64,000 bases of DNA from Streptomyces triculaminicus (GTDB lineage Bacteria; Actinomycetota; Actinomycetes; Streptomycetales; Streptomycetaceae), in the NCBI RefSeq assembly GCF_017349075.1, contig NZ_JAFMOF010000001.1, forward strand, positions 1,922,001 to 1,986,000, written 5' to 3'. The position numbers and the translations under genes are program-made. Shown one piece after another: positions 8,922-17,332 of the stretch; the stretch's first letter is position 1; every line of letters starts with the position of its first letter. Under the pieces are notes generated by a model. It saw nothing but the letters and a program-made list of their open reading frames with translations, had not been told where the DNA came from and did not search any database.

Positions 8922-9477
8922 ATCAGTTGAAGTGTCGGGGTTGGTGTTGCGGCCGTGGGGGGCCGAGGGGGATGTGGACGCCGTCCTCGAGGCGTATGCC
9001 GAGCCGTTGATGCGGTGGCAGGCGCCTCAGCCCGTCGACTCCGTCGAGGACGCACGGCAGTGGGTCCGGTCGCGGGTCGAGCAGTGGGAGGAAGGGAGCG
9101 CCTTCTCCTTTGCCGTCGTCGATGAGCACGGCGGCGGCGCCGTGCTCGGCAACGTCGCCGTCAGCGCGGTCGACCGGCGGCATTCCACCGGGTGGGTCTC
9201 GTACTGGATCACCCGCACCGCACGCGGGCGCGGCGTCGCCACCCATGCCTGCCGGGCCGTCGCCCGCTGGGCGTTCGACGATCTGGGGCTGTTCCGGCTC
9301 GAGCTGGGGCACCGGGTGAACAACCCGGCCTCGTGCCACGTCGCGACCGCCGCCGGCTTCGCCACCGAGGGCGTTCAGCGGCAGAGGCTTCTCTACGACA
9401 GCGTGCGCTACGACGTCGAGTCGCACGCCCGGCTGGCCACGGACCAGGACCCGGACCCGGAACCCCCCGCACCGTAA
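8878..9477 (+). CDS. GNAT family N-acetyltransferase
   Basis: About 199 residues. The GNAT fold is recognisable: N-terminal LVLRPWGAEGDVDAVL, a central SYWITRTARGRGVATHAC stretch containing the acetyl-CoA pyrophosphate loop (R-x-x-G-x-G/A, here RGRGVA), and a C-terminal LGHRVNNPASCHVATAAGF segment typical of RimJ/RimL-type enzymes acting on protein N-termini or small amines. The start is uncertain: GTG 8878, 8914 and 8932 are all in frame, and the domain itself begins near 8932. The overlap with the preceding gene suggests coupling. The substrate cannot be deduced. Confidence 0.85.
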   Translation: MAVRAPSRQTPHVRESVEVSGLVLRPWGAEGDVDAVLEAYAEPLMRWQAPQPVDSVEDARQWVRSRVEQWEEGSAFSFAVVDEHGGGAVLGNVAVSAVDRRHSTGWVSYWITRTARGRGVATHACRAVARWAFDDLGLFRLELGHRVNNPASCHVATAAGFATEGVQRQRLLYDSVRYDVESHARLATDQDPDPEPPAP

Positions 9478-9487
9478 AGTTCCGATC

Positions 9488-10684
9488 ATGGGGATACCGG
9501 GACAGGTGCCGCCGCCGTGGCAGGCGCCGAGCGAGGTCGAGCGGAAGCTGTACGAGGCGAAGGTGCGGGGCGACTGGGCCGCATATTTCGATGTTCTCGC
9601 CGAGGCGGATCTCTTCCACGCGATCTCCCGGCAGTACGTGGACGACAACCCGGGAAGGGTCGTCTCCCGCACGTACTGGGAACCCCGCATGGGCGTCGAA
9701 TGCTATGCGTACCTCACCCAGGGCATGCTTCCCGCTCCGGTGGAGGACCCGGTCTTCTTTCTCGAGCGTCTCTCGGACGCCGCCCGGCACTGGCCCCGGC
9801 CTGACGCGTGGCTCGCCGTCAATCCGGGGACGCCCTGCGAGGCGTTCTTCCCGGCCACTCCCGCTCATCGGGCCGTATGGGAGGAGCACGCCCGCAAGGC
9901 ACCGGAGGATCCGCCCCGGTCTCTGCGTACGTTGTGGGTGGGCGGCCCGCTGCAGGGCCCCGTCGCGCATGGGCTCGCCTGCGGCGCGTTCCTGATGGTG
10001 AACAACAACGAGTTGTGGAACGCGGTGGCCCACCACGGGAGCGGCTACGGAACCGAGCGCCGCAGCCTTGAGCGGTGGTGGGGCGTCACGAGCCGCGCCA
10101 AGTGGCTGGAGTATGTGGAAGATCTGCTGCAGGGCCGCATGGTGAGCTCGACGTGGGAATTCGTACTGAGGGTGCGGCGGTCCATCGCCCGTGAGTACGG
10201 AGGTCCCGTCGAGGTCGCCCACTGGCGCGAGATCACCGAGCGCGTCCTGCGGCACAACGCCGTGGAATCGGGTGCCGAGCCCGGCGATCCGAGCATTGCC
10301 GCGGAAGTCGGCCGCCTCCAGCAGCTCATCGGCCGCATCACGCGCTACGAAGCCCGGTTCCGCGCCGACGGGTTGCTCGCCGACGGGAAGTTCGTCCGAT
10401 CGGTCCTCTCCTGGGACTACGGGCGAGCCTCCGCCATGGCCCGCTGGGGAGTGGCGGCGCGCTTCGGTAGCGTGGCCGAGGCCGAAGCGGCGGTCGTCCG
10501 GGCCGGCCGGGTCAGTCAGGCGACCTACAACTCCTGGCACGACTTCGCCGCCGGCTACGCGCTGGGCCGCTGCCTCCACTTCGACGAGGAGGAGTTCGGC
10601 AACTGGTACCAGGGGGTTCTCGAGGCTTACCGCCTGCTCGTCACCGACCCGCAGAGCCCCTGGCTCAACATCCCCTGGAAGTAG
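9488..10684 (+). CDS. DUF1266 domain-containing protein
   Basis: 398 residues, cytosolic. The C-terminal half carries the DUF1266 signature: SWDYGRASAMARWG, then QATYNSWHDFAAGYALGR and the final LLTDP-type segment ending SPWLNIPWK. The N-terminal 150 residues are a separate helical region with no motif I recognise (YEAKVRGDWAAYFDVL). ATG 9488 lies 10 bases after the GNAT stop, suggesting co-transcription. DUF1266 proteins in other bacteria lie near T6SS or T7SS-like effector genes, but no activity is established. The convergent gene begins 9 bases beyond the stop. Confidence 0.85.
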   Translation: MGIPGQVPPPWQAPSEVERKLYEAKVRGDWAAYFDVLAEADLFHAISRQYVDDNPGRVVSRTYWEPRMGVECYAYLTQGMLPAPVEDPVFFLERLSDAARHWPRPDAWLAVNPGTPCEAFFPATPAHRAVWEEHARKAPEDPPRSLRTLWVGGPLQGPVAHGLACGAFLMVNNNELWNAVAHHGSGYGTERRSLERWWGVTSRAKWLEYVEDLLQGRMVSSTWEFVLRVRRSIAREYGGPVEVAHWREITERVLRHNAVESGAEPGDPSIAAEVGRLQQLIGRITRYEARFRADGLLADGKFVRSVLSWDYGRASAMARWGVAARFGSVAEAEAAVVRAGRVSQATYNSWHDFAAGYALGRCLHFDEEEFGNWYQGVLEAYRLLVTDPQSPWLNIPWK

Positions 10685-10692
10685 CCGCGCCG

Positions 10693-11526
10693 TCACATCG
10701 CCAGCGCGGCAGCAGCATCAGCATCGGCATCGCCGTCGATGAAGTCCGTCACCAGCTTCACGAACGTGTCCTCCTGCTCGAAGAGCATCACGTGCCCCGC
10801 GTCGATCTCCGCGTACGTGCTGTGCGTGATCGCGGCGTGGAGGGCGCGGCTGTGCTCTACGGGGACGGTGATGTCCTGGGTGCCGCCGAGGACGAGGGTG
10901 GGGGCTTCGATGCGGGGCAGCAGGTGGCGGATGTCGACCTGCAGGTCGTAGGCGACGTGGCGCAGGGTGCCGGTCGTGGGCGGCATGTTGGGGATCAGGG
11001 CCTCGAACGCGTCGCGGCCGATGGCGTTGAGGAAGCCGCGGCTGAAGCCGGTCATGGCCACGGCGCGGCCGAAGGAGGCGGGGTCGGTGGTGCCGAGGTT
11101 CTGCCAGAGGGTGAAGAGGCTGCGCAGGTACTCGTCGCTGTCGGTGTGGGCCCAGCCGGCCGTGAGGATGAGGCGGCGTACGAGGTCGGGGCGCAGGGCG
11201 GCCACGGTGGCGGTGACGGTGGCGCCCATGGAGAAGCCGAGCAGGTCGACCGGTCCGTCGGCCGCTTCCTCGATGACCGCGATGACCTGGGCGGCGAGCC
11301 CTTCGGAGGTCAACGGGCGGCCGTCGTCGACGGTGGCGTCCGTGCCCGACAGGTCGGGGGTGATCACGGTGCGGTGTCCGGCGAACCGGGGCGCGGTCTG
11401 TCCCCAGTTCACAGCGGCGCCCGACGATCCGGTGCCGTGGACCAGGACGAGCGCGGGGCCGGTGCCGGTGCCGGTGCCGGTCTTCTCGTAGTGGACCTGT
11501 GCGCCGTCGACGGTGATGGTGGCCAT
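10693..11526 (-). CDS. Alpha/beta hydrolase
   Basis: 277 residues, cytosolic. Oxyanion region LVHGTGSSG, nucleophile elbow GFSMGA, acid in GGTQDITVP and histidine in AGHVMLF give a complete Ser-Asp-His triad. Similar enzymes include non-haem chloroperoxidase-like and small-ester hydrolases; the substrate is not predictable. It is divergent from an XRE regulator 148 bases away, which probably controls it. It is a paralogue of the hydrolase at 38330-39112: the ILTAGWA/VLTAGLA and LWQNL/LWQKL segments match. A dipeptide run from repeated ACCGGC/ACCGGT codons (TGTGTGTG) sits near residues 16-23. Confidence 0.9.
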   Translation of the reverse strand: MATITVDGAQVHYEKTGTGTGTGPALVLVHGTGSSGAAVNWGQTAPRFAGHRTVITPDLSGTDATVDDGRPLTSEGLAAQVIAVIEEAADGPVDLLGFSMGATVTATVAALRPDLVRRLILTAGWAHTDSDEYLRSLFTLWQNLGTTDPASFGRAVAMTGFSRGFLNAIGRDAFEALIPNMPPTTGTLRHVAYDLQVDIRHLLPRIEAPTLVLGGTQDITVPVEHSRALHAAITHSTYAEIDAGHVMLFEQEDTFVKLVTDFIDGDADADAAAALAM

Positions 11527-11673
11527 GGAACGCTCCCTGCCTCAAGTCGCCGGGGCCCTGTGCTCCGGCCCGACTCACTCTGCCGCCGTGGCGACGGGGC
11601 CGGGAGAGACCTCTTCAGCCTGGGATCGGGAGTCCCTGGTTGAGCCGTCGGCGCGTGCTGCAGGATGATCAGC

Positions 11674-12525
11674 ATGACGATCGACCGTGCCGCGCTCTCC
11701 GACTTCCTGCGCCGTTCCCGTGACCGTGTGCGCCCGCAGGACGTGGGCCTTCCCGTCGGCCCGCGGCGGCGCACGCCGGGGCTTCGCCGCGAGGAGGTCG
11801 CCCAGCTCGCCGGGATGTCGGCCGACTACTACATCCGTCTCGAGCAGGGCCGGGGCCCGCAGCCGTCGCCGGAGATGCTCGCCGCGCTGGCCCGCGCCCT
11901 GCGCCTGTCCGACGACGAGCGCGACCACCTCCACCTCCTCGCCGGCCGGCGCCCGCCCGCCGGTCGTACGTCCGGCGATCACGTCAGCCCGGGGCTGCTG
12001 CACCTCCTGGACCAGCTGCCCGCCACCCCGGCCCAGATCGTCGGCGACCTCGGTGACGTCCTGGCCCAGAACGCCATGGCCGAGGCGCTGCTCGGCGGGG
12101 TGTGCACGGTGTCGGAGCACGGCCGCAACATCATCTGGCGCTGGTTCACCGACTCCGCCCAGCGCGCCGCCTACCCTGCCGACGAGCACGACTACTACAG
12201 CCGCCTGCACGTCGCCGACCTACGGGCGTCCTTCGGGCGGCGGGCGGGCGACCCCGCGGCGACGCGTCTGGTGGAGCGGCTGAAGGGGGCCAGCGAGGAG
12301 TTCGGCACCCTGTGGGAGCTGCACGAGGTCGCCGTACGCCGGGCTACGCGCATGCGGGTGCTGCACCCGCTGATCGGCCCGGTCGATCTCGACTGCCAGG
12401 CGCTGCTCGCGCCGGAGGGAGATCAGCGGGTGATCCTCTACACCCCGCCCGTCGGCAGCGACACGGCCGAGCGCCTCGCGCTGCTCAAGGTCGTGGGCAC
12501 CGGCCAGTTCGAAACGGTGGGGTGA
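11674..12525 (+). CDS. XRE-type regulator with MmyB-like ligand-binding domain
   Basis: 283 residues. Residues 1-80 are a helix-turn-helix domain with the hallmark TPGLRREEVAQLAGMS, DYYIRLEQGRG and PSPEMLAALARAL. The rest is the MmyB-like ligand-binding fold (WRWFTDSAQRAAYP, ADLRASFGRRAGDP, LDCQALLAPEGDQRV). This family often represses an adjacent oxidoreductase or hydrolase gene. It faces the alpha/beta hydrolase across a 148-base divergent spacer, so that gene is the obvious target. I chose ATG 11674 because AGGA sits 8 bases before it; ATG 11665 would place the ribosome site inside the start. Confidence 0.9.
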   Translation: MTIDRAALSDFLRRSRDRVRPQDVGLPVGPRRRTPGLRREEVAQLAGMSADYYIRLEQGRGPQPSPEMLAALARALRLSDDERDHLHLLAGRRPPAGRTSGDHVSPGLLHLLDQLPATPAQIVGDLGDVLAQNAMAEALLGGVCTVSEHGRNIIWRWFTDSAQRAAYPADEHDYYSRLHVADLRASFGRRAGDPAATRLVERLKGASEEFGTLWELHEVAVRRATRMRVLHPLIGPVDLDCQALLAPEGDQRVILYTPPVGSDTAERLALLKVVGTGQFETVG

Positions 12526-12562
12526 CCCGGGCCCAGGCGCCCCGGCCGCCCCCACCGCGTAC

Positions 12563-12596
12563 GCATCACCGGTTACCGCGACAGTCACCGTGATGC
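12563..12596 (+). terminator. Hairpin after the MmyB-type regulator
   Basis: GCATCACCGGT pairs with ACCGTGATGC with a single bulged base, 38 bases past the stop at 12525. There is no U-tract, as is usual in Streptomyces. It separates the regulator from the convergent SGNH hydrolase. Confidence 0.5.
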
Positions 12597-12709
12597 GGGG
12601 CTACATCAGCTCTCGTCGTATGGCGGCTCCTCCGTGATTACCCCCCGGACAACGGTTGTCAAGAGGACTTGCCGGAGAAGGGGGTAGATAGGCCTCTATG
12701 TCGACATAT

Positions 12710-13654
12710 TCATACCTTTGGGGCAGCCAGGGTCTGCTTCACGGCCTCGGCCATCCCCGCCTCGCCGTTCGCGTTGGGGTGGAAGGGCCAGGCGGGGCGC
12801 TCGGCCCGCGGGTACATGCCCTCGACCCAGCGCTCGGCGAACGGCCGGCAGGCGTTGTGATCGACGGACGGCGTGTAGGTGTCGACGTAGGTCGCACGGG
12901 CCAGCTGCGCCTCGCGGCTCAGCATGGTGTTGAGGCTGCGCATCGTGGCCCGCAGGTACGGAATGTCCCCTACGGGCATCCGCAAGGATGCCTTGCAGCC
13001 CTCCGCGTCCTCGGCCTTCTCCGAGAGGATCGCCGGGAACCCGACAACGATCACGTGCGCTTTGGGGGACCGCTTGCGGATCTCCCCGAGGACGGCGGCC
13101 ACCTTGGGGGCGGTCTCGAGGATGCGTTCGGCGAGCTGGTCGGTGCCGCCCTTCGTGTAGCGCTGCTCGCAGGGGTTGCCGTCCGGGATCGGCTTGGGCA
13201 CCGCGTACGTACACGCCCTGACGACCTCGCCGAAGCCGATGTCGTTGCCGCCGATGCCGATCGAGACCAGCGTGGTGTCCGACTTGAGCGCCGCGAGCTG
13301 TTCCGGTTTGCCGGTGCCGGGCTGCGGGCGCCACATGTCGTCGGTCTTGGCGCCGCCGCAGCTGACGTCCCGGAAGTCGGCCGGGCTCAGCCGGCGGGCG
13401 GTGAGGGAGGGGTAGTTGCGGTTGGAGCGTCCACACGCGGCGTCGATCTGGACGGGAATGAGCGAGCCGGCGGTGAAGGAGTCGCCAAGGGCGACATAGT
13501 GCTCCGCCCGTGGCTTCGGGGCCGTGTGGGGCGCGGTATTCGCGGCGGTCGCGGGCGCGAGGGCGCCCGCGACAAGGGCCGCTGCGGCACCACACGCGGC
13601 GATGGCTAATCGGGCTCTGCGCCGGCCGGCCGGAGCGCTGGCGGTACGGGGCAT
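12710..13654 (-). CDS. Secreted SGNH/GDSL hydrolase
   Basis: 314 residues. A signal peptide (RRRARLAIAACG, hydrophobic core, ending near ATAANTA) indicates export. Block I YVALGDSFTAGS supplies the nucleophile Ser; the block III Asn is in GIGGNDIGFGE; the catalytic Asp/His pair is WPFHPNANG near the C-terminus. Six or more cysteines in the mature part suggest disulphides, as in Streptomyces secreted lipases/esterases of this family. Start ATG 13654 is preceded by CGAGGAGGCAG. Leucine codon 16 (13607-13609) is TTA, so expression probably depends on the bldA tRNA and on development. The exact substrate is unknown. Confidence 0.92.
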   Translation of the reverse strand: MPRTASAPAGRRRARLAIAACGAAAALVAGALAPATAANTAPHTAPKPRAEHYVALGDSFTAGSLIPVQIDAACGRSNRNYPSLTARRLSPADFRDVSCGGAKTDDMWRPQPGTGKPEQLAALKSDTTLVSIGIGGNDIGFGEVVRACTYAVPKPIPDGNPCEQRYTKGGTDQLAERILETAPKVAAVLGEIRKRSPKAHVIVVGFPAILSEKAEDAEGCKASLRMPVGDIPYLRATMRSLNTMLSREAQLARATYVDTYTPSVDHNACRPFAERWVEGMYPRAERPAWPFHPNANGEAGMAEAVKQTLAAPKV

Positions 13655-13825
13655 GTCTGCCTCCTCGTATGCGAACTCCTGGGCGAAGTTCGGGTCGCCA
13701 GACTCGAAGGCGGCGAGACCGGCCGTCAATCGACATCCCCACATTTCCCGCACATGTGACCGGATGCCGGGCTCTCGAGGTCCAGTTGCCCGTACTTGAC
13801 GGCTTCAAGACCGTTGCGCGGATGC

Positions 13826-14470
13826 CTAGCGCAGCACCGGCAAGGGAGAGCGCGCCGAGCGCCCGGTCGCCGCCTCGATGAAGTCGACCGGAGGGGCCAC
13901 CTCCGCCAGCAGCCGGGCCGTGTCGCCGAGCGCCTGCGGCGGTACGAGCGGGGGCCGGCCCAGCGCCCGCTGTACGTCCAGCAGGTGCACCGTGGCCTCC
14001 AGCAGCACCAACCGCACCGCCTCCACCAGCTCGACCACCACCCCCGTACCGCCCCAGGGCACGACCCGGGTCGCCTCCGCCGCGCGCAGGCGCCGCACCG
14101 CGCCGGGCCCGCGCACGGCGAAACGTTCGACCAGCTCCCCCCGCCCGGCCTCCGCCGCCCCCGAGACCGCCCGGTCCGCGACCGCCTCAGCCGCCGCGTA
14201 CGCCAGTCCACCCGGGGCGTTGAACCGCCGGAGCGCCTCCACGGCCGTCACCGGCTCCTCAAGAGAAGAGGACATGGACGGCGGCAGCGGGCCGTCCATG
14301 TCCCTCGGGAACGTCGAGTGGTGCGCGTACACGGCGGCCACGTCCCACCCCGGACAGCGGGTCGCCGCCGTCCACTGCTCCTCGGTCAGATCCGTGCCCA
14401 GTTCGGCCCAGACCCGCCACGTCCGTTCAAGAGCGTCCAGCCTGTCGCGATACACGACGACGTCGTCCAT
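13826..14470 (-). CDS. Maleylpyruvate isomerase N-terminal / DinB-like family protein
   Basis: 214 residues. The helical-bundle pattern is that of the mycothiol-dependent MDMPI N-terminal domain: DALERTWRVWAELG, EEQWTAATRCPGWDVAA then VYAHHST (metal-binding His), and LLEATVHLLDVQRALGRPP with a second conserved His/Asp. Such proteins bind divalent metal and use mycothiol in actinobacteria. ATG 14470 is the first good start; an upstream TTG would add six residues. It lies 42 bases downstream of the aminotransferase stop on the same strand. The specific reaction is unknown. Confidence 0.75.
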   Translation of the reverse strand: MDDVVVYRDRLDALERTWRVWAELGTDLTEEQWTAATRCPGWDVAAVYAHHSTFPRDMDGPLPPSMSSSLEEPVTAVEALRRFNAPGGLAYAAAEAVADRAVSGAAEAGRGELVERFAVRGPGAVRRLRAAEATRVVPWGGTGVVVELVEAVRLVLLEATVHLLDVQRALGRPPLVPPQALGDTARLLAEVAPPVDFIEAATGRSARSPLPVLR

Positions 14471-14512
14471 GCGCCGACTGTCCCACAACGCGACGAACCC
14501 GCACCAGACCGG

Positions 14513-15307
14513 TCAGATCGCATCCCACCCCGCCGCCGCGTGCAGCCGCATCACCTCATCGACAAGGCCCCCGTCCACCGGAAACCGCACCTCATCGATC
14601 TGCGAAACCGCCGCGACACCGATCGAATTGCAGACGAACGCCCTCTCGAAACGCCCGACCTCGTCCAGCCGCACCGGCTGCCGCCGCCACGCCACACCCG
14701 CCCGATCCAGCTCCCGCCGCAGCACCAGCATGGCGATGCCGTCCAGCGCGGGCGCGTCGGGCCAGACCACCGTGTCGCCCTCGACGAAGCCCACGTTGGT
14801 GATCGCGCCCTCGGTCACCTCGCCGCCCGGCCCCACCAGCAGCGCCTCGTCGAACCCCTCGGCCCGCACCCGTCGCAGGTAGTACACCTGGCCGAACGAC
14901 CCGACGTGCTTCAGGTGCGCCAGCGGCCGTACGTACGGCACGCTGCGCAGCCGCTGCGGCGCCCCGGGGCCCGCGAGAGGGGGCCGTACGACCACCGTCG
15001 TGGTCGGGCCGGCGTCGAGGCCGCCCATGGCGTGGACGTAGACGCGTACGTCCGCGTCGGCGACCCCCGCCCCGCCCAGCGCCCGCCGGACGCTGTCGCG
15101 TACGCCCCCGCCGTCCATTCCCTCCCCGAACATCTCGCGCGTCGCCGCGTCGAGCCGCTCGAGGTGGAAGTCCAGGCCGCGTACCCGGCCCTCCCTGACC
15201 TGCATGGCCGTCATGTGGCCGTAGCTGCCCATCAGCGCGGACAGCAGCGGCCCGGCGTCGACGGCCCGGCCGTCCACCTCGACGTACGGAACGGAAAGAT
15301 CACGCAT
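14513..15307 (-). CDS. Aminotransferase class IV family protein
   Basis: 264 residues. Fold-type IV PLP enzyme of the branched-chain aminotransferase / 4-amino-4-deoxychorismate lyase group. The PLP-binding lysine is in LAHLKHVGSFGQVYYLRR; the substrate and phosphate loop is GEVTEGAITNVGFVEG. It lacks an obvious PabC or IlvE signature, so the substrate is open. Its ATG (15307) overlaps the end of the ECF sigma gene (ATGCGTGA, 8 bases), so it is translationally coupled to it and may be part of the regulon output. Confidence 0.85.
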   Translation of the reverse strand: MRDLSVPYVEVDGRAVDAGPLLSALMGSYGHMTAMQVREGRVRGLDFHLERLDAATREMFGEGMDGGGVRDSVRRALGGAGVADADVRVYVHAMGGLDAGPTTTVVVRPPLAGPGAPQRLRSVPYVRPLAHLKHVGSFGQVYYLRRVRAEGFDEALLVGPGGEVTEGAITNVGFVEGDTVVWPDAPALDGIAMLVLRRELDRAGVAWRRQPVRLDEVGRFERAFVCNSIGVAAVSQIDEVRFPVDGGLVDEVMRLHAAAGWDAI

Positions 15308-16223
15308 CGCCCTGCACCTGCCCTTCACCCTGACCCTGCACCCGGTCGAGAACCGTCAGGTCGAGCAGAGCCAGCCGGTCGGGGTCGACGAGTACGTCGA
15401 TGGCGACGACCTTCCCGTCCACCACGGTGAAGGCCATGACGGACCACCGCCACGCGCCGTCGGCGACGACGACTCCGGCCGCCCCGTTGATGAGCGCCGG
15501 TCGTATGTACGGGGTGAGCTGTCCGAAGGTGACCGCCTGGCCCGCCACGGTCCGTGCGCCCTGCAGCACCACGGACAGCCCGGAGCGCGCGGTGCCGCCG
15601 TCGGCGCGCAGCACGACGTCGGGGTCGAGTACGGCCACGAGCGCATCGAAGTCGCCGTCGTGGGCGGCGGCGAAGAAGGCGTTCACGGCTTCGCGCTGGC
15701 GGCCGAGGTCGGGGTCGGGAGCCGGGGCCTGCCCCTGCACCCGGCGGCGGGCGCGGCTCGCGAGCTGCCTCGTCGCGGCCGGGGTCCGATCGAGCAGCGG
15801 GGCGATGTCGTCGAAGGGCACGGCGAACATGTCGTGCAGGACGAACGCGAGCCGCTCGGCCGGCGTCAGCATCTCGAGCACCACCATCATGGCCAACCCG
15901 ACCGAGTCGGCCATCAACATCTCCTGCTCGGGGTCGATCCCGGACTCGTGACTGATCACGGGGTCGGGTACGTACACCTCGAGCGGGTCCTCGCGCCGCT
16001 GCGCGCGCGAGCGCAGCATGTTCAGGCAGACGCGTCCGGCCACCGTGGTCAGCCAGGCAGCGAGGTTCTCGATGCTGTCGGCGTCCGTCCGGCTGAGGCG
16101 CAGCCACGTCTCCTGGACGGCGTCATCGGCCTCGTTCACCGAGCCGAGCATCCGGTAGGCCACCGCCCGCAGACGCGGCCGGTGCTCCTCGAATCGCTCC
16201 GCCGGAAAAGTTTTCTCCCCCAC
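15300..16223 (-). CDS. ECF41-type RNA polymerase sigma factor with SnoaL-like C-terminal domain
   Basis: 307 residues, GTG start. Region 2 (FEEHRPRLRAVAYRMLGS, DDAVQETWLRL) and region 4 (EMLTPAERLAFVLHDMF, AATRQLASRARRRV) are typical ECF domains. Residues from about 185 to 295 form a SnoaL-like extension (AVNAFFAAAHDGDFDALVA). The linker has YVPDP, and near the end DPDRL, positions where the ECF41 group has WLPEP and NPDKL, motifs known to tune activity without an anti-sigma factor. ECF41 genes are linked to carboxymuconolactone decarboxylase, oxidoreductase or epimerase genes. The divergent NAD(P)-binding gene at 16302 fits, and a matching promoter lies between them. Confidence 0.93.
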   Translation of the reverse strand: MGEKTFPAERFEEHRPRLRAVAYRMLGSVNEADDAVQETWLRLSRTDADSIENLAAWLTTVAGRVCLNMLRSRAQRREDPLEVYVPDPVISHESGIDPEQEMLMADSVGLAMMVVLEMLTPAERLAFVLHDMFAVPFDDIAPLLDRTPAATRQLASRARRRVQGQAPAPDPDLGRQREAVNAFFAAAHDGDFDALVAVLDPDVVLRADGGTARSGLSVVLQGARTVAGQAVTFGQLTPYIRPALINGAAGVVVADGAWRWSVMAFTVVDGKVVAIDVLVDPDRLALLDLTVLDRVQGQGEGQVQGDA

Positions 16224-16224
16224 C

Positions 16225-16251
16225 TGTCACATTCCTTTCGCACGCCGGGTC
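16225..16251 (+). promoter_or_regulatory. Candidate ECF41-dependent promoter of the NAD(P)-binding gene
   Basis: TGTCACA (16225-16231), 16 bases, then GGTC (16248-16251). The published ECF41 consensus is TGTCACA-N16-CGTC, so this is a match with one mismatch in the -10 element at exact spacing. It points to the gene starting at 16302. Its upstream edge touches the GTG of the sigma gene itself. Confidence 0.65.
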
Positions 16252-16301
16252 ATGACAGCAGAAGCTCGAAAACTAACCGACGCGAACGGAAGTGCGAAGT
16301 C

Positions 16302-17069
16302 ATGGCCTCGTCAACGATCCTGGTCACCGGTGGTACGGGCACGCTCGGGCGCCTCGTCGTGCCGCTCCTGCGGGAAGCCGGCCGCGACGTACGCGTCCTC
16401 AGCCGGCACGGCGGCACGCCCTCCGGCGACGGCATCACGTACGTCACCGCCGATCTGCTCAAGGACGAGGGCATCGAGCCCGCGCTCGACGGAGTCGAGA
16501 CCGTCCTGCACCTCGCCGGCGGCCCCAAGGGCGACGACGAAGCCACCCGCAACCTGGTCCGGGCCGCACAGCGCGCCGATGTGAAGCACCTCGTCTACAT
16601 CTCGGTCATCGGGGCGGACAAGGTGCCGCTGGGCTACTTCAAGGCCAAGCTGGGCGCGGAACAGGCCGTGGCCGGCTCCGGGCTGCCGTGGACGACGCTG
16701 CGGGCCGCTCAGTTCCACGACCTGGTCCTGAAGGTCGTGGGCACGATGACGAAGATGCCCGTCGTACCCGTCCCCGGCGGCCTCCGCTTCCAGCCGGTCG
16801 ACGCACGCGAGGTCGCCGCCCGGCTGGTGGAGCTGACCCTCGGCGAGCCCGCCGGGCTCGTACCCGACCTCGCCGGCCCCACGGTGTACGGCCTGGCCGA
16901 CCTGAGCCGCGGCTACCTGCGGGCACGCGGCAAGAGCCGCCCGATGCTGCCGGTCCGGATGCCGGGAAAGGCCGGCCGCGCGTACCGGGCCGGCGAGAAC
17001 CTCTCCCTGGAGACGGCCGTCACGGGTCACCGCACCTGGGAGGACTTCCTGGCCGAGCGGGTCGCCTAG
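16302..17069 (+). CDS. NAD(P)-binding atypical SDR / NmrA-like oxidoreductase, likely ECF41 target
   Basis: 255 residues. Rossmann N-terminus STILVTGGTGTLGR (TGxxGxxG), a VLHLAGGPKGDD second strand, and VYISVIGADKVPLGYFKAK containing the Tyr-x-x-x-Lys-like region of atypical short-chain dehydrogenases. Closest families are the NmrA/complex I subunit-like NAD(P)H-binding proteins; it could be an epimerase, a quinone-type oxidoreductase or a redox sensor. Start ATG 16302 was chosen because the Rossmann motif begins four codons later. Its position opposite an ECF41 gene, behind a near-consensus ECF41 promoter, makes it the predicted regulon member. Confidence 0.88.
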   Translation: MASSTILVTGGTGTLGRLVVPLLREAGRDVRVLSRHGGTPSGDGITYVTADLLKDEGIEPALDGVETVLHLAGGPKGDDEATRNLVRAAQRADVKHLVYISVIGADKVPLGYFKAKLGAEQAVAGSGLPWTTLRAAQFHDLVLKVVGTMTKMPVVPVPGGLRFQPVDAREVAARLVELTLGEPAGLVPDLAGPTVYGLADLSRGYLRARGKSRPMLPVRMPGKAGRAYRAGENLSLETAVTGHRTWEDFLAERVA

Positions 17070-17080
17070 GGTTTCGGGCG

Positions 17081-17332
17081 CTACCTCGCCAACTCCGCCT
17101 CCTTGAGCCCCCACCGGATGCCGCGTGGCAGGCGGCACGCGATGTAGCTCGCCGCGCTACGGTCCGCCGCGCGGCGGGCGGCACGGCTCGGCTTCCTCGG
17201 CTCGGGCAGCCCCGGGGGCCGAAGGGCCCCGTAGTCCGCGAAGCGGCGCGTACCGCACCGCTGGCAGGTCCACACACCGTCCTGGCCTTGCGTCCACCCG
17301 GCGGTGTGCGGGCAGTCGATACCGGTCCTCAT
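17081..17332 (-). CDS. Small zinc-ribbon protein (DUF6255-like)
   Basis: 83 residues with WTCQRCGTRRFADYGALRPP, a C-x2-C knuckle, plus an earlier DCPHT, so one zinc site is likely. The ribbon followed by RRFADYGALRPPGLPE recalls DUF6255 small proteins annotated near natural-product and regulatory genes; this is recalled, not searched. The ATG at 17332 overlaps the stop of the gene before it (ATGA), so the two are coupled. The function is unknown, and the basic C-terminus could contact nucleic acid. Confidence 0.65.
   Translation of the reverse strand: MRTGIDCPHTAGWTQGQDGVWTCQRCGTRRFADYGALRPPGLPEPRKPSRAARRAADRSAASYIACRLPRGIRWGLKEAELAR

Noticed and set aside
12648..12660. GACAAC-G-GTTGTC palindrome
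   Set aside because: It lies between the ends of two convergent genes with no start nearby, so an operator role is unlikely; probably chance.
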